A DNA stretch of 60,000 bases, taken from Polytrichum commune (lineage: Eukaryota > Streptophyta > Polytrichopsida > Polytrichales > Polytrichaceae). Position numbers and translations under genes: made by a program. Positions 48,230-58,400 of this stretch are shown here, in pieces. The notes beneath the pieces are model-generated. The model had not been told where the DNA came from, did not search any database, and worked only from the letters and a program-made list of their open reading frames with translations. Each line of letters starts with the position of its first letter. Within the stretch, counting starts at the first letter, position 1. The stretch covers positions 7,380,001-7,440,000 of the forward strand of contig OX485806.1 in the NCBI GenBank assembly GCA_950295325.1, written 5' to 3'.

Positions 48230-48247
48230 TAGCGCCATTGCTGGGGA
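48230..48247 (+). promoter_or_regulatory. tRNA-Asp-type primer binding site, copy B
   Basis: TAGCGCCATTGCTGGGGA agrees with the plant tRNA-Asp site at 15 of 18 positions. The three differences are G-to-A, G-to-A and C-to-T, two of them at CpG. It lies 3 bases after the LTR end. Confidence 0.7.
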
Positions 48248-48436
48248 TAGCTTTGGTTGATTTGTGTTTAGGTAGGTAAGTCCGTTAGGGAATCCTGAGA
48301 GACTATAGTCCTAAGCGAGAAGTTGAGATGACACCTTTACAAAAAGTAAAAGTAAATGAAACAATTGATAAAGTACTTCTTTGTACTTTTGGATATACTA
48401 AGCTGGTCATTTCAACTTCAAGTTGCAAAAGGTTAA

Positions 48437-49190
48437 ATGTCTAAAATTTATAACACGTGTCCCATTTATGGAAGGTTGACAGATAGAGAAGTATACCTAG
48501 TTATAAAAATTTGTCCTGATAATCCAAAAGGTCAACATGAACTTTATGACAAGATAGTGTGTTGGACTTATAAATGTTTGGGGCATTACTTAAGAGATCG
48601 TGAAGTGAATAAGCGTAAGCTTTAAGTTTAATACATTGAAACACCAAAAACCAAGATTGTTAACCTGAACAGTAGGGTCACAAACCGATTTCTTATGAGA
48701 TGGTCATCTCTTGGTATACCGACAATCAAATAAGACAACTTTCAGAATGTGGCCCGAGGAACTTAAACCAATAGAATATATACACTTGACAGTTGGTTTT
48801 ACAAGGGACCTCATTTGTATGTTGCATTCTATCAGTTTTTTCAAAGCTTCATTTTGGAGAGTTGGAATTGTTATTGGACCAAACCATCTAGTTTATCCAG
48901 AAGAATTCCTAGCTAATTTCATTAATTCACCCATCCACATACAAGAACTTATAGAAATTTATAGAAACTTTGGAAACATGGTCAGGTTTTTCATGAAATT
49001 GTAATTCATAAAGGATATCCAAGATTGGGAGTTGACTTATATTTTTGTTTTTGATTTATAGTCAACATAAAATAGAGAATTTCTTAGTCAACAAATTTGA
49101 ATACGGTTGTTGGAATGGTGGACAATTCACTAGTACTGAAGCTCGCTTTCCTTATGGAACGTTTGACCTTAATGTAAGTACAAACATTCC
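48437..49190 (+). pseudogene. Possible extra reading frame before gag, decayed
   Basis: Frames at 48437-48625 and 48711-49004, and a stretch near 49085-49180 reading EYGCWNGGQFTSTEARFPYG, look protein-like but match no family I can name. They lie between the primer site and gag. Some Tat-lineage elements carry an uncharacterised ORF1 in this position; whether this is one cannot be settled by eye. Multiple stops and frame breaks mean it is not functional. Confidence 0.25.
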
Positions 49191-49377
49191 CGATTTATGG
49201 AATTTGTGGTTCGACATGTAATTTATGTTGATTTCACAAAACTGTGCTTGAATGAGAGAAAAATGTCCCCACGAAAGTAGAGATAAACGGGAATGGTTAT
49301 ATACAACTTCCATACTATAACCTGCACATACAAATCGCATACCCATACAACGTTAGTGAGAAAAGTAGCCAATGACA

Positions 49378-51627
49378 AGGCTAAGGAAGATCGTGTAATT
49401 GCGAGAGAATATCAAAGAAAGGAAATTGAGAGGAGAAAGAGTTGGTTAAGATTTGTTCTTAAGTTATAGATTGGGAATCTTGATATTGAATCAAGTCTAG
49501 AGATACAAAAACTTGGAGAAAATGAGGGTAAGAGGGAAAATTTATCACTTCTTCAACCTCAACAACTAAATTTTAGTTCAACCTCATGAATTTCACAAGT
49601 ACAAGTGGTTCAACATATCTTGACATTTTTTTTCAATTTTACAACCTCCAACTCCACCGTTACCACCACCACCATTTCCTAATCCAATGGCTAATCCAAC
49701 CCCTAGAATGACTAACATAGTACATATTCCGTATTTTCTTAGTAGACCTAGATCAAATCTAAATATGCATGTACCAAATTTGAAACCACGTGCGCAACCA
49801 ATGATGTACCTATTGTTAAATTTCAAGAAGTGTTTGTTGTGTCTTTACAAGAAGATGCCTTTGCATCGTATCAGAGACAACCACCATTTGTTGATTGGAA
49901 TGCATTGAGAATTACATTCCTATCTCAGTTTAGACCATTAGGCTTTGCCACTAGCCTAAAAGAAAAAAATGCATACCTCAATAATGGGAACCAACGAGCA
50001 CGGGTAGATCACTTAGTGCATTTTAAAAACGACGTGCGGCATAATATAGAGAGGATTAAAATCATTTGAAATAAAATTTATAAAGGAATTTCAAATAATG
50101 AAGGGGCCATTAAATGTAGACAATCCCATTATAAGTAAGTTAGATAGACATAAAACGTGGGCCATTATTTTTTTGTAAAATTAATATAGGGGCTGAAGAT
50201 AAGGATCCTAAAATGTATGTTTAGTATGATATGTAATTGGGTTTAGGACTCACGGGGATGGACGATACTTGGGATTTCCGTTTGTCCAAAAATAGATTAA
50301 AAGGAATATAGAGTACAAAAAATTGCAATGACTTGGACAATATAAGTAATGGAAGGGTGCAAACAAATGGGCCATTTTTTAAATTTAAATAATTATAGGG
50401 AGGCTTTAATTCAACCCTTGAAGGTAAATAGCCCCAAAACAAAAAACCCCCAGCCGCACGTGGTGCACAAAAATGCCTTAGAGTGATCTACCCGTGCCAA
50501 CGAGAGAGTTCATAGCCATTATGGTAGAATGCAAGACATTTTGCAACATATGGGTAATTAAAAGATCCCAAATGATTTCCTTATAACTATATTTATTGGT
50601 GGTTTATATCCATGGAGCTTAGGACTTATGTCAAGAAAGGAACCACCGCTACATATGCACATGCTTATGCGTGAGCAAGAACTTGGGAAGAATGTAGATT
50701 GAAAAGTAAATTGGTTATATACGCCGACAATACATATTCCAACAATCCCATTCCATCACAGTCCGGTACCTTTCTCATTGTTGATAGTAATCAACATTAT
50801 ATTACCGATGCACCTATAGTGCGAAGTTGTAATGCACCTTTGTATACTCAACCTACAATTAATAGACCCACACAACAAGATCTTGTAGTTGTTAAATATG
50901 ATAATGCTATATGTAAACCTAACTAAACAATTGGCACAATTGTCAGTTAAGATAGCCAACAATAAACCTAAGAGGTCACAACCCACATACGAACAACATA
51001 ATGGATGGTGTCACAACTACGAAGGTCAAGGGCACCTAGCAAGTGAATGTCCAACTCCAAAAGAATTTAAAACTAGATGCATATTATGTGAAGGGAGTCA
51101 TGCGGTTGAAATCTTAAACAACAAAAGATTGTAAATCAAGCCAATACAAATCAGTCTCGTCCTTGGCAACAAGAAGGAAATGGACTCGGTCCTAGTGCAA
51201 ATTACATTTCAAAAAAAGAACTTCAATCGTCAACCAATATCTTTGAGTTTTCAAGGGTGTACCATTTGGAACCAACAAAATAATTCTTCTAATTGGAACG
51301 TACCTTCATTCTCAAGTAAACATTTGAAGAGGTTCAATTGAAACCAAGATGATCCACATAAATTCTTTGTATGTTATCAATGTAAGGAACTTGGACATTA
51401 TGCAAATAATTGCCCAAAATCCTAAAGAACCACAAGATTGTGTAGCATTGTGTGGTAATTGTAAAACAACATGACATCCCACAAACAAGTGGCCCCACCC
51501 TAAGAAGGAATATCCACCAAATGAGAGGGACTAGAAAAAAGAGAAAAGAATTAGAATCGAAGATCCCGATGAAGAAATGAAGCACACAATGTAAATCATA
51601 TTGAACATTTCTCAGCTTTGTCATTTG
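49378..51627 (+). pseudogene. Ty3/gypsy gag pseudogene with zinc knuckles
   Basis: Retrotransposon capsid-type signatures run in order over several frames: KEIERRKSW near 49420; DWNALRITFLSQFRPLG at about 49890-49945; (after a MITE insertion) QDILQHMG and IFIGGLYP; YVKKGTTATYAHAYA near 50625-50670; a TKQLAQLSVKI linker near 50922; a zinc knuckle at 51009-51050 with its second Cys changed to Tyr; a CILCEGSH variant at 51078-51101; and an intact CX2CX4HX4C knuckle at 51372-51413 (CYQCKELGHYANNC). A further CGNCKTT-HPTNKWP lies near 51451. Stops and frameshifts are frequent; protease, reverse transcriptase and integrase are not found. Sequence ends at a family 1 MITE fragment. Confidence 0.8.
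49999..50496. mobile_element. 498-bp hAT-like MITE inserted in gag
   Basis: Begins CACGGGTAGATCACT and ends with its inverse. The inverted ends match at roughly 36 of 43 positions, through GACGTGCGGC/GCCGCACGTG. CCAACGAG is repeated exactly on both sides (49991-49998, 50497-50504). An 8-bp duplication and a CA-starting end fit hAT. The interior is non-coding, AT-rich, with C/A-rich sequence near the right end (CAAAACAAAAAACCCCC). Gag-like sequence resumes right after it. Confidence 0.92.
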
Positions 51628-51792
51628 AGCATTTGGTTGAGGGCCTAATCACATATGGCTCGACACTTCACTTGAGGATCCGTGACCACACTACATGATG
51701 TTGGAGGTGTGTTGGGACGGCCTTGGGACACTTTTCTTTTGGGCTCTCACAATTTCATGGTCACGGCTCTTGGCTCGTGTGTGAAGTGGCCC
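51628..51792 (+). mobile_element. MITE family 1 copy e, right third only
   Basis: From GCATTTGGTTGAGGG to the intact right end GTGTGTGAAGTGGCCC, followed by TTA (51793-51795). It corresponds to the last 165 bp of copies d and f. The left two thirds are absent, and gag-derived sequence abuts it. The 75-aa frame starting 51682 is repeat sequence. Confidence 0.85.
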
Positions 51793-51994
51793 TTAATTTT
51801 CTTATTACCAACAATATGTAGGTGGATTAGCGACCCATTGGCTTGGCTGACATGGGCATCTCTCCATGCAACCCTCGGTGCCACATGCCTAATAAAGGCA
51901 CGCACCTAGTTTGTCAAGGTGATGGGCCCTTCACATATACGTGTGTTATATTCTAAATTCACTTGGTTGGGCCCGAGTCCTTCCATTATCACAA

Positions 51995-52212
51995 CACTAA
52001 TTAGGATATTTAGTGTGACTCACTATTTGTAATTACGCGATGCTATATCTATTCACTGTACATCTCGTATTTTACCAACAAATGTTAAAATTGGTAGTTA
52101 GGACATCATAGAACATTGACAACTGTACTTGGTAAAAAACTAGTTCCAATAGTGAAAAGATATAGCACTGTGTAAATCCAAACAGTAAGTCACACTAAAT
52201 ATCATATTTGGT
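51995..52212 (+). mobile_element. MITE family 3 copy b (218 bp)
   Basis: Same length as copy a at 13645-13862. Starts CACTAATTAGGATATTTAGT and ends CACTAAATATCATATTTGGT before TA. Shares AGTCACACTAA, TATAGCACTGTGTAA and ACATCATAGAACATTGACAA blocks with copy a, partly as inverse matches. Its right half takes part in the tandem duplication below. Confidence 0.8.
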
Positions 52213-52598
52213 TAAGCGGAACTCCAAAATCGAAGTTGAATATCGTTTTCGTTCCTCTCTTTTGTGGTTTTATGAATTTACTTTTAATCTTTTCTAAATA
52301 CACACACACACATACACACAAACACGTAACAAACAAAATCATCCCTAATTTGGTAGTTTGGACATCATAGAACATTGACAACTTTACTTGGTAAAAACTA
52401 GTTCCAATAGTGAAAAGATATAGCACCGTGTAAATCCAAACAACAAGTCACACTAAATATCACATTTGGTTCAGTGAAACTCCCAAATCGAAGTTGAATA
52501 TCGTTTTCGTTCCTCTCTTTTGAGGTTTTATGAATTTACTTTTAATATTTTCTAAATACACACACACACAATCATGTAACAAACAAAACCATCCCTAA
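52091..52598 (+). repeat. Two-copy tandem duplication, about 259-bp period
   Basis: TTGGTAGTTNGGACATCATA begins both units (52091, 52350). Each unit contains the right half of MITE copy 3b, then ATCGAAGTTGAATATCGTTT, a CA dinucleotide stretch, and AACAAACAAAA(T/C)CATCCC. The units are about 93-95% alike, so the duplication is younger than the MITE insertion. Confidence 0.92.
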
Positions 52599-52690
52599 AT
52601 GAATTCATGAGCCCATGAAACGATTGAGTTGAAGTGGAGGGCACGGGAGGTGAGCTGGCACACACCGACCAAGACGAAGTGGGCATGGGC

Positions 52691-52787
52691 CACGTCAGCA
52701 CGCTACAGACAAATAGCTCACGTGGACCCCTCTGTTTGCGCCCGGACCCCAGTGGCAGCCCGGCCACGTGGCCAGGTGTGCCACGTG
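52691..52787. promoter_or_regulatory. G-box/ABRE-like cluster in a GC-rich patch
   Basis: CACGTG occurs at 52719, 52765 (in GGCCACGTGGCC) and 52782, and GCCACGTCAGC begins at 52689, all within 100 bp. CACGTG and ACGTC cores are binding sites of plant bZIP and bHLH factors and often occur in clusters in promoters. No gene could be recognised downstream on either strand (frames of 61-115 aa only), so the target, if any, is unknown. Confidence 0.35.
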
Positions 52788-52799
52788 ATCCCCACTCTA

Positions 52800-53451
52800 C
52801 TGCATACACATACCCAGATGTAATTGGACCCTTGAGATGGTTCCTTCCTTTTGGTGTGGGACCCTTGTGAACGAGATTATTGAGGCTGATATTTTGCAAG
52901 GGAGATTGACCTTTGGGTGAGGGACGTTGTGCTTGCTTATTTATTTATTCATTCTAGTTCTTCATGCTTCCGCCACTTGCCACATCACCACAACGCCAAT
53001 GGGGCAACACCAATCATTTCGTGACAAGTGGCAAATTGTCTTCGTCATGCTGGCGTTTCCTACCAACTGGCGAGCCCGATATAACGTATCCCAAAATTAT
53101 CCTATCCCGTAATAATAAGTAGAAGTGGGCCCCGTAACATACCAACCCCCTAGTGGAGGGCATAAGCCAATTGGGCTCGGTTGATACCGTGTCCACATTA
53201 GGATCCACAACTGGTCCATGCCAATGGGAGGGTTTCCATCTTGACAGGAGTTATCGTCGTCTTGTTGCATCTGTTGGCGAACCTACGGTGTTGTTACGTC
53301 TGGTGAGGGTACTGGGAGTGGGACGAAAAAGTCCTTATTGGTAGCAGTCGGTTTCGGGAAAGGAACGAGTTTCCCCTTATCAAGAGGGACTCCTTCCTGC
53401 TGTCAAGGAGTATGGCTACAATGGTTTGTTTTTTTTGTGTTTGTGTGTCTA
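52800..53451. other. No gene seen
   Basis: Mixed-composition sequence after the G-box cluster. Frames of 61-64 aa on both strands are unrecognised and overlap each other. Confidence 0.45.
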
Positions 53452-53977
53452 ATTAGTGTGGGTTACCATTTGGAGTTACATGTTGCCATAACTTTCACCG
53501 ATGTTATTGTGGTGTTTTACCGACGAGGTTGTAGCATATTATTCGGTGTGCATATGAACTACACTAAATATGATATTTAGTGTTTGATACACTAAATACG
53601 AACGCATACACTAAATATCACTAACCCTATGAAAGTAAGTAACATCAAAAGTAAACTCAAACACTAAATACCAACTATGGTAATTTGTGGAAGTTACATG
53701 TACGAATTTAGTGTTAGTTAGGATATGAAAATTTTTATCAATGATACAAGGAGAAAGGAGGTGGCAGTAGGGAAGGTGGTGGCGCATTGATGTCTAACAC
53801 TAATTATCAAAGAATTGAAAATTATTGTTGAGCACGATAGGGTGGTAACAACACTAAATATAATCAAACACTAAATATCATATTTAGTGTACTTATGTTG
53901 TGATTAGGTTAAAATCGACACTTTCAATGTTAAAATTTCGTAGCTATGCATAACTCCAAATGGTAACCCACACTAAT
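53452..53977 (+). mobile_element. MITE family 5 copy a, about 196 bp, split by a nested MITE
   Basis: Perfect 27-bp inverted ends (53452-53478 and 53951-53977), reading ATTAGTGTGGGTTACCATTT and onward, with TA on both sides (53450-53451, 53978-53979). Subtracting the 328-bp family 2 element and one TA from the 526 bp gives about 196 bp, a normal MITE size. Terminal motif relatives occur at 54012-54544, 54373-54428 and 16890. Confidence 0.85.
53562..53889 (+). mobile_element. MITE family 2 copy c (328 bp), nested in family 5
   Basis: The best family 2 copy: CACTAAATATGATATTTAGT at the left, the exact inverse at the right, TA on both sides (53560-53561, 53890-53891). It contains AACCCTATGAAAGTAAGTAA as in copy a and a GGAGAAAGGAGGTGG insert-like stretch not seen in copy a. 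Confidence 0.9.
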
Positions 53978-54011
53978 TACACAAACCAATGTAGGCCCTG
54001 GTGTGGGCATG

Positions 54012-54544
54012 GTGTGGGTTGTCATTTGGAATTACATCTTGCTATGATGTATTTATTTTACAAACATTACCATTTTTTTTCAAGTACAATTTTTTTAAAA
54101 AAAAATCTATAACTTTGGACCACAACAATTTTCTAGAGTGGACCCTAATTCTCGTAATGAGAATTGATGTGAGCCACATTAACATTTCAATGGAAAATTA
54201 GAGTGGGCTACATTCACACTTATTTCCTAGAACATTAATATGGTTGAATATTTTATGTTGTGATCCATTCATCATGTAATTGATATTCAATGTGTTGGTC
54301 GGAGTTCTTCATGATGACTTAGGGAACACACCCCAAGGTTGGATCCCACGTTAAATCCACCTTGACTACAAAATTAGTGTGGCCCACAATAACTATTTTT
54401 GTGCTAGGTTGCCACCCACACTAATAATGGGAATAAATTCAGTGTGTCTAGTTTCAAGTTTTTTCTTATACACGGAAACAAAATTCAAATCTCACATAAC
54501 TAAACACGTTTTTCACAACATTTACCTCCAATGACAACCCACAT
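54012..54544 (+). mobile_element. Probable MITE family 5 copy b, diverged
   Basis: GTGTGGGTTGTCATTTGGA (54012) is inverted near 54523-54544 (TACCTCCAATGACAACCCAC), about 18 of 22 positions. Inside, ATTAGTGTGG (54373) and CCACACTAAT (about 54416) form a second, smaller inverted pair, so there may be a nested relative. No clean target duplication was found. Confidence 0.5.
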
Positions 54545-54573
54545 TAATAGGACTATTTGGTATACTTTTTTGA

Positions 54574-54588
54574 CCCCCCCCCCCCCCC
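54574..54588. repeat. C15 homopolymer
   Basis: One of eleven G or C runs of 11 bp or more in the window. The others start at 5454, 6831, 10706, 10781, 10988, 15142, 20465, 21693, 26994 and 41412. Confidence 0.95.
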
Positions 54589-54762
54589 TCCTCCCTCTTG
54601 AAAAATCGAGCTTCCTTTCCTAAAAGGGGGCATGCCTAGTTAGTTGGCATAAATCTTGGCACAAATTTTGGCACAAATTTTGGCCTCGTATATTAATGAG
54701 ACAACCCGTTTAGGGTGTGCGATGATCTGCCCAGATGGAGCCGGGCTCGCACAGCCTGTAAA

Positions 54763-55264
54763 GGGCCACTTCACACACGAGACTGAAGGCCCGTGACCAT
54801 TACACTTCAAGCACTCTCATTGGTGGAAAAGGCGGAGCCGGTCCAAGTTCGCTCCTTCACACTACGCTTGAGGGACCAACGGCGTATGTGAATGCAAGAT
54901 GGATGTAAAGTCTACATGGATCCCTACATGGCATCAAATGGATCATGTTTCATGGTCACCTGGACTACTTTTAAAAATCATCTGTTGGAGATAGGCCTAA
55001 CACAAAACCATGAGACCATGGCACTCCGAACGCTCACAACCGTCGATTTATTCTATTTTATCATGTGTGAGGACCCACGTGAATAGAAATTCGTTGAAAT
55101 AGCATTTGGTTGAGGACCCAGTCACATATGGCTTCACACTACACTTGAGGGTCCGTGACCACTATACATGATTGTGGAGGTGTGTTGGGACGGCCTTTGG
55201 ACACTTTCGTATGGGCTCTCACAATTTCATGGTCACAGCTCTTGGCTCGTGTGTGAAGTGGCCC
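54763..55264 (+). mobile_element. MITE family 1 copy f, full length (502 bp)
   Basis: Both ends are intact: GGGCCACTTCACACACGAG at the left and its inverse at the right. Subterminal GTGACCAT and ATGGTCAC extend the inverted match to about 36 bp with gaps. The flanks are TAAA (left) and TTA (right), so the duplication is imperfect. A second CTTCACACTACACTTGAGGG at 55133 repeats the terminal motif inside. Frame 54892-55086 is shared repeat sequence. Confidence 0.9.
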
Positions 55265-55430
55265 TTAGTGCTTGGGAGTCATAGGATACCCAACAACAAA
55301 AACGAAGATTCATTCTGAAGTACACAGTACAACCCTGTAAGTAAGAATTTTATTTGCCAAAAAGAGGGGAGCCAACGTGACTATGCAAAGAGGCCTCCAT
55401 GAATGACTAAGCCAAGGACTCAACCCCATG

Positions 55431-55466
<36 letters not shown>

Positions 55467-58400
55467 CTTATTCATGTAACGTTAAAAGTCTTGAAATAGT
55501 ATGCAATTTATAAGTTATTTTTTGTAGTTGAGTTGACACCAAAAATAGCTTTGAAAATCTAAAATTAGTGTATGAGAGGTCATTCGAGATAAACCAACAA
55601 CGAATTTATAAGGAGCTCAATTTTATTTTCTTATCTTGGATGGATGAAAGGCACACCCGTATATGATAATTCTACCCCTGGTGCTTTCCACTTTTGCCTT
55701 GCCCAATTTTGGCAAATTCATTGTAATTCCTTTATAAATAAATAAAAGCCATGACATTATTCAACAACGATTTGTTGCACAGTGGGGGTTGGGAACCTTG
55801 GGAGCATAATGTCCCTTTTATGTTGGGTCACTCTTACCAAAGGCACAATACCCAAGCTAATGCATGGCTTGCCCAATTTGAGATTGCCTAGTGCTATGAT
55901 TTGAATCATGGAATGAAACCTATCTCTAATGGAGTTGTATAGGAAAGTAGAGACTTGTCTATGTCACCGCACGAAGTTCATTGTGCTCTCAGTAGGGTGA
56001 CCTAAGAAAAAAATGCACACTCTTATCACCTTAATCAACTTAAGGTGATTCTAATGTGCCTAAGACTAGAAGGCCAGTGAGACTACACTAAAGATTGTAT
56101 TTGGTGTCACCAATTCTATTTGTCTCGTTCAATACTAATTGTAAACCAAGCATGATGTATGTTTTGAAACCAAGGTTTAAAACATTTAAGTCGAGTTCAG
56201 TTAGGTTAATCCATTGATGGATTTACCATGCACTCCCATGTCCCAAGGCATATTTGTATCGTTGGTCCCACCACACGTGCGCATTAACTATCTTTATTAT
56301 ATGACAATTTGGGCCTTTAAAATGTTGTATTATGAGCATCGTAGTCGTAATATTGGGGTCAATTAACACTAGAAAGTTCGCTCAACAAGAAATGTGTCAT
56401 ATAATCAAGGTGTCGTATTATCTGGGTTAGACTATACATTTCTTTGAAAAAACTCTTCCCCTCATCAAAAGTGCACCCCTTTCCCCCACCCTCCCTTTGC
56501 CAACTGTAACATATAATGTTAAGAGATAAACATGACATTGAAATAAAATTGAAATAGACAAGGAATCATAAAAGGCAAGCAATCTTATAATTGCATGTTT
56601 CATCCATTTACACAACTTTATAAAGTTAAAAAACTCATCCTATATAATACGTTTCTTTACCCTACAAGTAGGATGCCGTGTAGTATGATAGATAACAAAT
56701 TCCTAAACATGTTAGATACATATGCTTTTATACTAACCTCGAGCCAAGGAACGCATCAATGCCCGCCAAGAAGTAGTAAGAAGCACAAGTGCCACGAACC
56801 ATGGCTTTCAATCACGAGACTTTTGGTGCAAGTTCAACAAGTTAGGAACCAAATTTCCATTCGCATTCGATTCACCCCGGTTGAAACCCATGCCACATGC
56901 TTTGGTTTGGTCCACTTGGGCCCCATTATTTCCTCCTCCTCCTCCTCTCCTCCTTATAGTCAACAACCGTCATAGAGATAAGCACGTCATCCATTGAAGG
57001 ATTCCACTATGCTCAATTGTAGCCATAATTTCAAGATAAGAAATTTGGGGCACCCTACTCCAAAGTTTTCTCTCTTTGTAGGAGGGGCACGGAAAAAAAC
57101 AAAATTTTTAAATCGAGGGTCAATAATAACGGGAGGCACGTAATAGGGACAAGTGTGGGAATATCATCGAGAGATAAGATAATGGGTCGTCTTGTATTGT
57201 CAAAGTAGCACAAACGCTATCCTAGTACACTTGCCCGGTTGAAATTTCTTTGTCTTGATATATATCTATATATAATATTCTTACCTCCAACATCGATTTG
57301 TGTAGAGTGAGTGGTTGCCCGAAAAAAAATTTAATCTATCCAAGTATGTGGGAACTTTGGGTAGCCACAAACACTATGTAAGCTTTACCACAAGCGAGAG
57401 CACATGGTCTCAAATAACACGGTTCCAAAACCATTTCCATTGGTAGGTGTTACATTTTGTTATTGTATGTATTGGATGTGTGGAGGGATTCATGCAAAAT
57501 CAATTCCCCCAATTATGAGGCTCCACTCTATTTTAATGCAAGATGGTGTATGGTTTGTGGGCCACATTGTGTGGATGCATTGAAGAGTACTAAGTCACAG
57601 CTAGAGCTTTGTGGTGTTTGCGTAAACTCATCCATAGCTATGAATTGTTTTATAACGTGTCAATATGCATGTTTAGATTGCTTGACTTCAAAAATACATT
57701 CAGAGGCCCCAAATTAGTCTCGTGGAGTCAAATTGGAATGATTTTGCCCTCAGTATTGTGGGAGACTTTATTTTACTAGAACACCTTCACCCACGATGGA
57801 TGAGTTCACATAGGTGCCACCAACCCCAAGTGGTAAGTCAGACTATAGGGATGCCCACATTGTTTACCATAAACAACATACTTGCTTACTTTGTTTTCAT
57901 TATGAGTTGGAGTTTGCCAAGAAGAGAGGAAATGATCATATACGAGCACTGTCCCTCTCACCCTAATTCATGTTATTAAACTTAGTTATCGCGTCGAATC
58001 AACTAAAAAATGTAACCTTTCGGATGTATTCTATTTTGGGGCTTTACGTTGGATGAATGAGAAGTGTGCTCGTATGCGACAATTTCCTCTTCGATTAAAT
58101 TCCCCCTCTGCCCAGGAACTACATCTTGACCTCCATAACGTCTCCCTCCGTAATGTCACTCCCTCTCTCATATCCCAAACCCTCGAGGAACGAATGTGCC
58201 CAATTTGAATCTCCCTCCTGCTCGTCACACTTCCCTCTCATATATCACATATTTCGACGTTGAAATGATCCATCAAAGAATTCAAACCCACACACACGCA
58301 CACATCACGTTGTCATCATTCCTCGAGTGCCGCAAAAGCTAATGCCATCAATTGCGGGTTCGACGTTACTGGTCTACTTAGTATACTCCACTTGTTCACT

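Noticed and set aside
57457-57717. Cys-rich 86-aa frame as a zinc-finger protein
   Set aside because: Cysteine spacing fits no finger type, and there is no initiating context or neighbouring exon.
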